In this document: one piece after another, positions 27,632-36,905 of the stretch
Numbering within the stretch: position 1 is the stretch's first letter
Layout of the letters: each line of letters opens with the position of its first letter
NCBI GenBank assembly: GCA_006503475.1
Contig: RSEH01000206.1
Location: 1 to 64,000, forward strand
Source of the DNA: Stentor roeselii
Lineage: Eukaryota > Ciliophora > Heterotrichea > Heterotrichida > Stentoridae
Length of the DNA stretch: 64,000 nucleotides
Reading direction: 5' to 3'
Made by a program: the position numbers and the translations under genes
Notes under the pieces: generated by a model
Databases searched by the model: none
Seen by the model: the letters and a program-made list of their open reading frames with translations, nothing else
What the model was told of the DNA's origin: nothing

Positions 27632-30280
27632 TTAAAAATCTTGATCCCACCCATCCTTAACCTTAACAGGTGTCCTTCTATTCGAAGGTATCTTATCCTG
27701 ATCCTCCACCTTTCTTATCGCCTCATCAATTTCCTTTCCACCTTCAACCAAATGTTCAAAATTTCCCCAATCCTTCCCTTGCGGTGCATAAGGCGGTTGC
27801 AAAGCTTTGCTTGCAAGTTTTTCCCAATCAAATCCAGTAAACCAAGAATGAAGTTTCAAGTTTTCATATCCTCCAGGAATTCTTTTTGCCGGGTTTTTAC
27901 TAAGCAACTGCGAGATAAGGTCCTGCACCTTCGACGCTTTCGACATCCATCCAGGAAAATCAAGTTTCCGTTCTTGGACTTTCTGATAAATAATATAAGG
28001 GTCTTCATCGTCTTCTCCAAAAGGGACCATGCCGAACAAGAATTCAAAAATCATGATTCCCAAACTCCAGCAGTCACTTTGAAGGCCGTATCCGTTGCTT
28101 GTAATGATTTCTGGAGCCATGTAATGAGGAGTTCCGATTATTGTGTAAGTTCGGCCTTTTAGGAACTTCGCTGTGCCGAAGTCGATCAGCTTTGGATAAC
28201 CTTCCTCGTCGATTACGATGTTTTCTGGTTTTAGATCACGGTAGATTATCTCTCGCTCGTGAAGGTGCTCGAGGATGTCGATTAAACAGCAGGTGTAGAA
28301 TTTGGAGTCGGATTCGTTTAAAAGGTTGAGTTTTCGCATCACCTCGAATAGGTCCATTCCGTTTATGTACTCGAGAAGGAAATAAAGACGATGGTCATCT
28401 TTGAAAGTCTTGATAAGCTTTATTATAAAAACGTGATCAAGTTGCATTAAAATCCTTTTTTCCAATGTAATCGATTCATGTAGTTCATAAGCTGAGATTT
28501 TTTTCCTGTCAACTGATTTCAACGCGAATAGTTTTTTTTTTCCTTTATGAGCAGCAAGAAAAACATTTCCAAACATTCCAGCTCCGAGTAACTTAACAAC
28601 AGTGAGTTCTTCAAGTAAAATGCTGTCATCCTGATTGTCAATTCTTTTCAACAACTGAACCCTGACGTTTTCCTGAATAAGGGTCATGAAATCAGTCCTT
28701 AAAAGTTTCCAACAAGAAACTTTTCCCCTTGCAACAACAGTCGCAGATCGAAAGTCATTAAACAAAAGACTTCTTTCCCCAAAGTAATCATGTTTCGTGA
28801 TAACTCTCAAACTGACCCCATCACGAAAAGCTTCAACATTTCCATGTTTAACAATAAAAAAAGAATCTCCAAGATCATTTTGTTCAACAATAGTTTGTCC
28901 ATCTTCGAAATTTTCTTCTTTCATGACAGCGAAAAGTTTATTTAAAGTGCTTGAATTGAGACTTCTTAAAATCATGACTTTTCTAAGGACTTTTAAAGCT
29001 TCATTCTTTTTAATGACTGTGAAATAATCAGCACCTAAGACCGCCCTGAAGTCTTCTTTTGATATAAAAGCGACGTCGGTTTCACCCTGAGCGACCAAGT
29101 TGGTTTCAAAGAGACCTTCAATGTCTTTAATCATGCTTTCAACAGCAAGGATGTCGAAGACCTTTCCGATGACTTCTCGTCCTTCCTTAGCGATGGTTCC
29201 TTTGAGAATGAGCCAGATATATGAAGACCTGTGAGTTCCAGCATGGATAACAACAGAGCCATCAGAGAAATTTTTAAGTTTCATGTTGACCATCAACAGT
29301 TCGATCTGTTCTTTGTTTAACTTTTTCAACAGCTGGTTTTTTTCCATGCAGATCCTCATCGAATTCTGATAAATGATTGAACTCAGCTTGTCTCCAAGGA
29401 CTTTATTTAACTTAGCACCTGAAATTGCAATTGCCTTTACATTATCAATCGCTGTTACTGTGGCAGTCCTCATTTCATTATAAATCAAAGCCTGTTCTCC
29501 GAAATAACTTCCTTTTCCCATCCTTCTTATCTCCTGTTCAGCTCGAGTACAGAGAACATTTCCTTCTTTAACAATATACAAAAGTTCCCCTGGGTCTCCT
29601 TCTTTTATAATCTTGGTGCCCGGGTTGAAGTACTGAGTTGAAAAACTGTGAACAAGTGCTTCTTTCTGCCCAGTCGTTAAAGTCTCAAAGATAGGAATCG
29701 TTTCAATAAACTGTTTATTTTCCAAGTAATTCACAGACTCAAGTAACTCTAAAGTTTTACGAAAAGTTTTCCGATCAAGTCCCCAAAGTGAGCTTTTTTC
29801 TAATGTTTTAATAGTCGCGGTTCTTAAAGTGTCATGAATCAAGGCCATTTCGCCGAAACTATCTCCTGGCTTTAAAACGCTCACAGGTTTCAAATTGATT
29901 ATTACTTCTAGTTTTCCACTTGCAACAACGTAAAAATAGTTCCCTGGCTTGCCTTGTTCGAAGACAGTTTCATTTGAGTTTAAGAAGAAGTGCTTCATGT
30001 GATGCACCATGATTGACTTGTACTCTGGTTTTAAACTAGCGAAAATAAAGTGATGTTTCAATGAATTCACTATTTGACGAATTTCTTGCTCGGTCTTTGG
30101 AATATCTTGGACTATCGCTGTTAGGACTTCTGAGTAAATCATCGATGGTAAGCGGCCATCTACCATCATTCCTGCTTGTTTGTGATTTTTACGAGTTGTT
30201 GATTTAGGAAGCGACTCTGGACGGTTGTTTGGCTTGGAAAAAGATCCGGGGTTGACAGTGCGGCCAGTGCAAGATCCCAT
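27632..30280 (-). CDS. PKG: cGMP-dependent protein kinase, alveolate-type with four CNB domains
   Basis: An 882-aa protein. It starts MGSCTG, a good N-myristoylation signal with an adjacent Cys for palmitoylation. Four CNB modules follow at ~70-185, ~190-305, ~310-425 and ~430-545. The first (FGEMALIHDTLRTAT), second (FGEQALIYNEMRTAT) and fourth (FGERSLLFNDFRSAT) keep the phosphate-binding cassette with its Arg. The third lacks it. The AGC kinase domain (~555-815) has GAGMFGNV, ALKSV, IYRDLKPENI, DFGTAKF, GTPHYMAPE, and a C-terminal extension. Four CNBs with a dead third one is the arrangement of Plasmodium and Toxoplasma PKG. It probably acts at membranes in cGMP signalling. It is divergent from a MYND-kinase gene. 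Confidence 0.96.
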   Translation of the reverse strand: MGSCTGRTVNPGSFSKPNNRPESLPKSTTRKNHKQAGMMVDGRLPSMIYSEVLTAIVQDIPKTEQEIRQIVNSLKHHFIFASLKPEYKSIMVHHMKHFFLNSNETVFEQGKPGNYFYVVASGKLEVIINLKPVSVLKPGDSFGEMALIHDTLRTATIKTLEKSSLWGLDRKTFRKTLELLESVNYLENKQFIETIPIFETLTTGQKEALVHSFSTQYFNPGTKIIKEGDPGELLYIVKEGNVLCTRAEQEIRRMGKGSYFGEQALIYNEMRTATVTAIDNVKAIAISGAKLNKVLGDKLSSIIYQNSMRICMEKNQLLKKLNKEQIELLMVNMKLKNFSDGSVVIHAGTHRSSYIWLILKGTIAKEGREVIGKVFDILAVESMIKDIEGLFETNLVAQGETDVAFISKEDFRAVLGADYFTVIKKNEALKVLRKVMILRSLNSSTLNKLFAVMKEENFEDGQTIVEQNDLGDSFFIVKHGNVEAFRDGVSLRVITKHDYFGERSLLFNDFRSATVVARGKVSCWKLLRTDFMTLIQENVRVQLLKRIDNQDDSILLEELTVVKLLGAGMFGNVFLAAHKGKKKLFALKSVDRKKISAYELHESITLEKRILMQLDHVFIIKLIKTFKDDHRLYFLLEYINGMDLFEVMRKLNLLNESDSKFYTCCLIDILEHLHEREIIYRDLKPENIVIDEEGYPKLIDFGTAKFLKGRTYTIIGTPHYMAPEIITSNGYGLQSDCWSLGIMIFEFLFGMVPFGEDDEDPYIIYQKVQERKLDFPGWMSKASKVQDLISQLLSKNPAKRIPGGYENLKLHSWFTGFDWEKLASKALQPPYAPQGKDWGNFEHLVEGGKEIDEAIRKVEDQDKIPSNRRTPVKVKDGWDQDF

Positions 30281-30324
30281 AAATGATTATTATGATTCTT
30301 TAAAGTACCATGGTTATAAAAATA

Positions 30325-31710
30325 ATGAACTGCAAAAATAAATTCTGCTCGAACTCGGCTGTTGACAATAAAATTTGTCCTAGTTGCTGCAAGGTCATGT
30401 ATTGTTCTGATGCATGTCTTAAAATTGACTGGGATAGTCATAAAAACTCATGTACTCCTCATTTTTTCATATTGAAAGACCTGGTCACTATCAAAAACTC
30501 AGCTAAAAGTATTCTTGGAAGAGGGGCTTATGGAGAAGTGCAACTTGTTCAACATGCCAGATCGAAGATTTTGTATGCACTTAAGATTATTAAGAAGGAT
30601 AACTTGAACTATCAGACACCTGTTGAGATCTTTTTAAGGGAAATTTCTATTCATAAGTCGGTCATTCATCCGAATATTACGAGGCTTTACGACCATCTCG
30701 AAGACAAGCAAAAATTCTATCTAATTCTCGAATACGTAGAAAAAGGCAGCCTGTATAATTTAATTAAAAAGAAAATCAAGCTCTCCGAGTTAGAAGCCTG
30801 CGAAATTTTCAAACAAGCCTGCGTAGGAGTGAGTTTCCTTCACGACAACAAAATAATCCACCGTGACATAAAATCCGAAAATTTTCTAATAAGCAAAGAC
30901 GACATCGTGAAACTCTGCGATTTCGGCTGGTGCGCGATTGGAATTCAACCACGTGCAACATTTTGCGGAACAGCAGACTACATGGCTCCAGAAATGACGA
31001 GCAGCGAGAGCTACAACCACAAAGTCGACGTCTGGGCCTTGGGGATCCTTTTATACGAGTTAGTCCACGGCAGGCCTCCTTTTTTAACTGTGAACATTTT
31101 CGATAAACTTCAAGAAATCGAATCAGGAAATCTTCAAATAAGACCTGGGGTCTCTGAGTCACTTGCAAGCCTTATTCGCATGATTTTGAATAAAAATCCT
31201 GAAGAAAGACCGGAAATTAGAGATATTCTTAAACATCACTGGTTTTCAGAAAGGATCAGCTGTAAGTTTCGAGTTGGAAACGCTGTTAAACACCCGGAAT
31301 TTGGAGATGGTACTGTTGTTGATACTCAGGGAATGATGTGTATTTTGGAGTTCGGGAATAAAACGGTTGAAATGATTGATGTTGAAATTCAGAGAATATG
31401 TGAAAGTAAAGCTAATCGAAGTAGTGTTACTAGAAGTCAGGAATTCAGGAATCGACCTCCTCTTGCCAAGGCGGTTGATAAAAGTCCGAAGATTAGTATT
31501 AACAAGGTCAACTCGCAGAAGGAGTTCTTGAAAAAGTCACCCTTGCCTAAGAGGGTAAGTGTTTTAAACACTTCTGTTGAAAGTTTACTTAGTCCTGCAA
31601 CTCGTGCCAAGAAAAAAAGAGGAACTTTGTTTGACTTTAGCTTTGATGGAGTTTGTGATATTTCTTCGTTGTCGCCTGTTAAAGAAAGACGGAGAAGTCC
31701 TTTAGCTTAG
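30325..31710 (+). CDS. MYND zinc finger fused to a Ser/Thr kinase and a C-terminal tudor-like domain
   Basis: 461 aa from the chosen ATG (MNCKNKFC), whose TATAAAAATAATG context is better than the in-frame ATG at 30310. Residues 3-43 fit a MYND finger: C-x4-C, CPSC, YCSDAC, then W-x2-H-x3-C. The kinase follows (~55-305): GRGAYGEV, ALKIIKK, IIHRDIKSENFL, DFGWCAI, FCGTADYMAPEM, with an Aurora-like activation segment. Residues ~315-360 (VGNAVKHPEFGDGTVVDTQG..CILEFGNKTVEM) resemble the small tudor/KOW-like domain at the end of UvrD/PcrA helicases. The tail is Ser/Lys-rich. All kinase residues are present, so it is probably active. I do not know this domain combination from other lineages. Confidence 0.85.
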   Translation: MNCKNKFCSNSAVDNKICPSCCKVMYCSDACLKIDWDSHKNSCTPHFFILKDLVTIKNSAKSILGRGAYGEVQLVQHARSKILYALKIIKKDNLNYQTPVEIFLREISIHKSVIHPNITRLYDHLEDKQKFYLILEYVEKGSLYNLIKKKIKLSELEACEIFKQACVGVSFLHDNKIIHRDIKSENFLISKDDIVKLCDFGWCAIGIQPRATFCGTADYMAPEMTSSESYNHKVDVWALGILLYELVHGRPPFLTVNIFDKLQEIESGNLQIRPGVSESLASLIRMILNKNPEERPEIRDILKHHWFSERISCKFRVGNAVKHPEFGDGTVVDTQGMMCILEFGNKTVEMIDVEIQRICESKANRSSVTRSQEFRNRPPLAKAVDKSPKISINKVNSQKEFLKKSPLPKRVSVLNTSVESLLSPATRAKKKRGTLFDFSFDGVCDISSLSPVKERRRSPLA

Positions 31711-31813
31711 ACTTTTCAATCAAAATTATTAAAAATGATGAAAAGAAAACTTCAGTGAATACTTTTAATCCTTTATTGATTAAGCAAATGATTAAACTGA
31801 AGATCTTTATTAA

Positions 31814-31837
31814 CACCTTAACACCCTAACACCCTAA
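31814..31837 (+). repeat. Three tandem telomere-like 8-mers upstream of SEC8
   Basis: The sequence reads CACCTTAA CACCCTAA CACCCTAA, that is three 8-nt units with one mismatch in the first. CCCTAACA permutations are, as I recall, the telomere repeat of Stentor and Blepharisma. The array sits 9 nt before the SEC8 start codon, well inside a chromosome. Confidence 0.75.
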
Positions 31838-31846
31838 ACTATAAAG

Positions 31847-34501
31847 ATGTCTAAACTAGAAGACCCTACATATGACCCCTACCTGGAAGTCTTAAAGCTT
31901 CTACAAGACCCCAGCTCTTTAAAGTCACAAGTACAGAAACTTCAGCAACTTTCTACTAACATGGACGCGATAGCAGGCAAAAACGTTGACCAGAACCAGA
32001 CAGAGATAAATGATTACCTCGTGAATCTTCGTGAAAGTGAAGAAGTCCTGATTGACTACCTGGGGTACATCCAAGAGATCCGAGGAGAACTTAAAGACTG
32101 CAAAAAGATGCTGAGTGAAAAACAAAGAGACATTCGAGGTATCTGGTTAAGTGGGATCTATAATGGAGAACTTGTTCATGGCTTTGAAGAAATCGATGAA
32201 ATTATTGATAATTTGTATTCGATTGACCTGCTGATCAAGGAAAGAATGTACATGAAAGCTTCTAATGTGATTAAAGAAAATGTTAAGATTATTGATGCTT
32301 CGGATTTTGGATATCTTCCTGTTTCACAACGCATCAAAGAAGCTTTTACTAAAAAGATGAGGAAACTCAGTGATCAGATCATGGAAGAACTCAAAACTTA
32401 TCTGGTTCTTAAACATAGTTCTTTTGAAGTTGAACTCAAAAAATATGCTGTTGTAGGAATGCTTAATATTCCTTATTTACTCTCGGAAGATGATGAAAAA
32501 GAACAGAATGATACTCAAACTTCGATACCTGGACTTATTGATGCTCTGGCATCTATTGACCAGCTTTCTAGAATTGAACATCTTAGCATGTGGGACCTTC
32601 AGACTGATATTCAGGATTTGTATAAAAAATGCTTTGCGCAGTTTCCGACTATTCCTTTGGAAGAAGATGCTAAGTACTCTTATGCGCTTTCTTCTATTGT
32701 TGTTTCTAGAAATTCGAGAGAGACTGCTTTGAAAGTTATTAATAGTGTTATTGCTGTTGCTGCTTTAGTACTAAAAAATCATTTTTTGTTGAAACAGAGC
32801 TTGAATAAGTTCAAGTATACCTTTTCAATGGGAGGTCTCTGGGAAAAGCTCCAAAAAGAAACAATCGACATCTTCCGAACAATATGCAAACTTCCCGATA
32901 ATGCAAGAGAATCAATGGCAGTCGACATATTAAACATAGAAGAAAAAGACTCAACCTATTTCTCTCTTCTTTCCTCAATTCTTGATTTAAGCAACTTCCA
33001 CTTCCCCTACCTGTACCACCCAGTAACAACATATCTCGAGCAATTCCATTCCGCAGTGCAAGACGGTATTTTATTCTCCTGGGTCGAAGACTTTTCTCTT
33101 CAATTTTTAGACATCCTAAAAGCAGACTCATGCAAAATGTTTTCCTCTTGCATGGTTTGCAACGATGCATTTCGAGTCGTTAAAACAAGTGACTCCAAAT
33201 TTTTATCAAGTTTCGTTTTAAGTCAAAACCTTGAAACTTTAAACGAAATAAAAAATGCTTTACCAGAAAAGTACTCTTTTTATATCATCGACATTGCAAT
33301 GAACATGGTTTATCTCTTCATTAAAGACCTGCATATTTTGATGGACAAACAAACAAAAGACTCGAAATTTTACTCTTTATTCTTAGAAGACGATGAAATC
33401 TTTCAAGAACTTCGACTCGAGAAGCTCTTCCAGAAAGTTTCTTTAAAAATCCCGAATGAAGTCACTCATGGATTTTTATCTGCTCTTGGAAGGCAAAAAT
33501 TAAGCAACGGAAAATTAGAAGAAACTGAAAATAACTTCTTAAAATTTAACCTTATTGGAAAAAGTGAATTTATCGGAGAAAGTGCGAAGGTAAGTACTAA
33601 ATAGCTGAGTTTTTTCGCGAATCTTGTGAATAACTTAGAAGTCGTTTATAATAACTTGCTTCGTCTTTTAGACGACATCGTCGAGATGATCTTCGAAGAC
33701 GGTGAAGAAAAAATCCAAGACGAAAAACTTGAAAAAGTGATGAAAAAAAATTCAGCTTTTCGAAAATTCACCACAAAAATCAAGGAAGGTTTAAAAAAAC
33801 GTCGATTTTCTCACAAGTTTTTCATAGAAGCCCGTTTATCATCAGAGCAATTGAAAGGAACTGATGAAGAAATCACGACAAGTTTAAAGAACCTTTTAAT
33901 TTCTTTTCACAAAATTCACGACACTTGTCTTTTCCTTCTGCGAGGCGAGATTCGAATGAGGATCTACTCGTTTTTAAGTCATATAAAAGGACAGAACTAT
34001 TGGGACGGCGAAGAACATTCAGATGCTGAGTGGTTCATCGGGCACTTGTCAAGAGAAATGATTTTGCTTCAACTTGCGATAAAGCACGTGATGCCCAGTA
34101 ACAAGTTGATGTTTGTCTGGGAAAACGCTTTAGAAATCATGGCTGAAATGCTTATCACTGGACTTGGAGAGATCAAAGACCAGAGCATGTCGAAACAAGG
34201 ACTTGCTACTTATGTAAAAAACGTGAAAGTCCTTCAGTCAGAACTACTTCAAATCGAAATCGTAAAAAACAAGTAGCCTGGAATCGTTCAAAGAGACGTT
34301 CTTGCAAAAGTTGTAGATTTTCTTGAACTTCTTCAACATAACGAGAAGAACCTGGTGAAAATCGTTAAAAGTGACCCTCAGAAGCTACCTGAACATCATT
34401 GGAGCATTTTGATGAAAATCAAGACTCCAGCGAGGCCTTATGCAGTGATGCAGAACACCCAGAAGGTGATTTGGGACATTTTAAGAAGTAAAAAAGTATG
34501 A
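31847..34501 (+). CDS. SEC8: Exocyst subunit SEC8/EXOC4 (two 15-nt introns)
   Basis: Three exons (31847-33589, 33605-34261, 34277-34501) join in frame to 874 aa, the usual SEC8 length. Removing the introns GTAAGTACTAAATAG and GTAAAAAACAAGTAG clears the in-frame stops. The N-terminus aligns by eye with animal SEC8: IQEIRGELKDCKKMLSEK then DIRGIWLSGIYNGELV, and LLIKERMYMKASNVIKENV then MEELKTYLVLKHSS (cf. I-K-x-V-K-x-x-L-x-x-C-K-x-L-L, W-x-x-G-I-E, Y-L-S-A-T-D-x-L-V). The exocyst tethers secretory vesicles at the plasma membrane. The end (LRSKKV) is 13 nt from the stop of the convergent nucleoporin gene. Confidence 0.9.
33590..33604 (+). other. 15-nt intron (SEC8 intron 1)
   Basis: GTAAGTACTAAATAG lies between codons (phase 0). 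Its last three bases form the TAG that would end the reading frame if it were retained. Confidence 0.93.
34262..34276 (+). other. 15-nt intron (SEC8 intron 2)
   Basis: GTAAAAAACAAGTAG, phase 0, also ends in an in-frame TAG. The frame is open for 74 codons after removal. Confidence 0.9.
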
Positions 34502-34514
34502 AAATAGTTATTTA

Positions 34515-36863
34515 TTATAAGTGTTGGATTTTGAAGGTGAACTGATGAGTTAATTGGTCGTATTTTATGAATTCTGTCCCGTTTTCTTCACATTTTATTC
34601 GCAGGTCGATCTCGACTTTCCCTGGGTTCTTGCGAGGCTTGATGTTGTATAAAGTCACGAATGCTGGGCGGTTTAGTCTTTGATCTGAAATCTCTCCATT
34701 TGGAAAGCCGATGAACTGTTGGCTTTTAAAGCAGATGAACTGGTCGAAGTCGATTCCCACTACATCGACTTTTCCTTCAAAAACGATTTTTCCGAAGACG
34801 TTTTCTAATACAAGATTTTCCACGTTTTTTAATTGTTTCAAGCTCATTCTTTTCATCTGCTCGAGATCAGGAGTTACTTTTAAACATTGAGTGACAGGCA
34901 GGTGATGCTCTTCAGGGTATTCTTCAGTTTGAGTTTCGAAGAAAAGTTTAGAATTTGAATCAATTCCGAGATTAGCAACAGTTTCATATCCTTGAAGGAC
35001 ACGATCATTAAATTTCATTACAAAAAGTTTATTTGTATTCAGAGCTTGCATGACTTTTTCCCTGATATCAGAAACGGTGCTATATAAAAAAGCACTTATT
35101 TTAAGTTTCTCCTCAACATCTGAATCATAAACAATGACTAAAAACTCAATCGGCTCTTCTTTAATCTCCACCATCTTCGGTTGAATCACAGTTCCAACAT
35201 CTTGAATATTTCTCTTAAACTTAATCTTTTTACTTTTTTCCCTTTTCACAAAACAAAGCCCTTCATCACGTTTAAACCTGGAAAAAAGCCCAACAGGTTC
35301 ATTAATATTAAAATTTTCCTCTCTTTTCGACCCAAGAGGCACAGGTGCTTTAGGAGCTTTACGAGAAGCTAAAGATGAAACTTGAGGAGTTGTTTCCTTT
35401 ATCTTAAATTCATTCACTAGTTTTTCAGGGTCTTCATCAGGGAATATCCAAGTAAGTCCATGAGGGTCTTTGAAAGGGTTGACCAGAACTGGGAAGTCCG
35501 GCTTTGCAGTGTTCGTTAAAGTACTGGTCATGTTGTTGTACATGCTTCCTCCGAAATTCGGCATTTGCCCGCTGTCTGAGGGCCAAACTGACGACTGTCT
35601 GTAGAAGCCGCTATGAAGGTAGGGGTTTGAAGACGATTGGAAAAATCCAGAGGGTTGACTGTAAAATGATGGAGTTACACTTGTGAACTGATTAGGTCGC
35701 ATTTGATTTGAATAAAAACTTGACTGGTTAAATGCATTTGATTGGTGGGAAGGATTCGACCAAGATGAAGGAGATGGACCTACTTGGCTTGTAGTGAAAA
35801 ATGAACTTCCATTTGATGGACCGTTGAATGAGTTTGAGGAAAATCCAGAACCGTTGAATGGATTTGGTTGAAATCCTGATGATGAATTGTTGAATGGATT
35901 TGATTGAAGACTTGAAGAGCCAGTCATGAATGGATTTGATGAGGACCCATTGGCAAATGGATTTGATTGGAATCCGGAGGATGTACTCTGGGGAGAGATT
36001 GATGAGGCAAAGGGATTCATTTGAGTTGAACTGGAATAGGGCAAGGCTTGAGGTAAACTTGATGTGAAGGAATTGGAAGTTGAGGAATTTCCTGTTGTCA
36101 ACGGGTTGAATGGGTTGGAATTCAATGATTGGCTGGAAAAAGGATTTGATTGACTTGGCTGGGTTAGGTTCTGGGGTCTTATTGAACTGCTTGGAAAACC
36201 TGAGCTATAACCTCCAGAAGAACCATTAAATGATCCTTGTCCTGAAGAGACATTAAAAGGATTATTACCTGAAGTATTAAATCCATTCCCCTGACTGGTT
36301 TGAGAAAAAGGGTTACCCGCATATCCAGTGCCACTATTTCCAGGATTAAAACTTCCTGCGAATGAGTTATTCACAGGAGTGTTTGGTTTAAAAGGGTTAT
36401 TTCCTTGATTCACATTAGAAAATGAGTTATTTGCGTAGTTATTCTGACTTTGATACCCGGGTCTATTGAAAGAATTTCCGCTGCTGAAAGAGTTTGACTG
36501 GTTTCCAAGGCCTGAATTGTTATTAGAAAAAGACTGTCCAGAACTAAAACCACTTGAAGTGCCTCCAAATCCATTATTTGAAGAAAAACCGGAAGAGTAA
36601 TTTGAAGGGCGGGTTTGCCAGGTCTGACTGTTGCCAATAGCTGCACCGGTATAGGAGTACTTGTCGGGAGTCGCTGAATTCGGGCCAAAAGTGTTAAAAC
36701 CTTGTCTTTTTTTCATTTGTCTGAAGCGGATTTCTTCAAGGGACTCGGATTGATTTTCATGAACTGCGTTGATGTTAAATACGGTTATTGATGATGAGTC
36801 TTCCATGAGTTTGAAAAAATTCATTGAACTTGGTTGGGTATAACTAGAATTACTCCAGTTCAT
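34515..36863 (-). CDS. NUP98: Nup98-like nucleoporin with NPF repeats, ubiquitin-like insert and C-terminal autopeptidase fold
   Basis: A 782-aa protein. Residues ~50-460 are a low-complexity Ser/Asn/Gly/Phe repeat domain. The dominant unit is NPF (SNPF, GNPF, NNPF), with SxF and GF units; GLFG is absent. Residues ~555-630 (FLVIVYDSDVEEKLKISAF ... VLQGYETVANLGIDSNSKLFF) look like a ubiquitin-like fold. Residues ~635-782 match the Nup98 autopeptidase domain: FGKIVFEGKVDVVGIDFDQ, LNRPAFVTLYNI, and EFIKYDQLTHQFTFKIQHL. The chain stops at HL, exactly where animal Nup98-Nup96 is cut after H-F. No Nup96 part follows, so no self-cleavage is expected. It is a phenylalanine-repeat pore-barrier protein anchored by its C-terminal fold. 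Confidence 0.88.
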   Translation of the reverse strand: MNWSNSSYTQPSSMNFFKLMEDSSSITVFNINAVHENQSESLEEIRFRQMKKRQGFNTFGPNSATPDKYSYTGAAIGNSQTWQTRPSNYSSGFSSNNGFGGTSSGFSSGQSFSNNNSGLGNQSNSFSSGNSFNRPGYQSQNNYANNSFSNVNQGNNPFKPNTPVNNSFAGSFNPGNSGTGYAGNPFSQTSQGNGFNTSGNNPFNVSSGQGSFNGSSGGYSSGFPSSSIRPQNLTQPSQSNPFSSQSLNSNPFNPLTTGNSSTSNSFTSSLPQALPYSSSTQMNPFASSISPQSTSSGFQSNPFANGSSSNPFMTGSSSLQSNPFNNSSSGFQPNPFNGSGFSSNSFNGPSNGSSFFTTSQVGPSPSSWSNPSHQSNAFNQSSFYSNQMRPNQFTSVTPSFYSQPSGFFQSSSNPYLHSGFYRQSSVWPSDSGQMPNFGGSMYNNMTSTLTNTAKPDFPVLVNPFKDPHGLTWIFPDEDPEKLVNEFKIKETTPQVSSLASRKAPKAPVPLGSKREENFNINEPVGLFSRFKRDEGLCFVKREKSKKIKFKRNIQDVGTVIQPKMVEIKEEPIEFLVIVYDSDVEEKLKISAFLYSTVSDIREKVMQALNTNKLFVMKFNDRVLQGYETVANLGIDSNSKLFFETQTEEYPEEHHLPVTQCLKVTPDLEQMKRMSLKQLKNVENLVLENVFGKIVFEGKVDVVGIDFDQFICFKSQQFIGFPNGEISDQRLNRPAFVTLYNIKPRKNPGKVEIDLRIKCEENGTEFIKYDQLTHQFTFKIQHL

Positions 36864-36905
36864 TTTTATCTGGGATTAAATCAGGATTCACTTGGATTTA
36901 TTAAA

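Noticed and set aside
36834-36905. Upstream ATG for FAHD1
   Set aside because: It would overlap the divergent nucleoporin start and add 24 residues not seen in the family. The ATG at 36906 gives the expected length.
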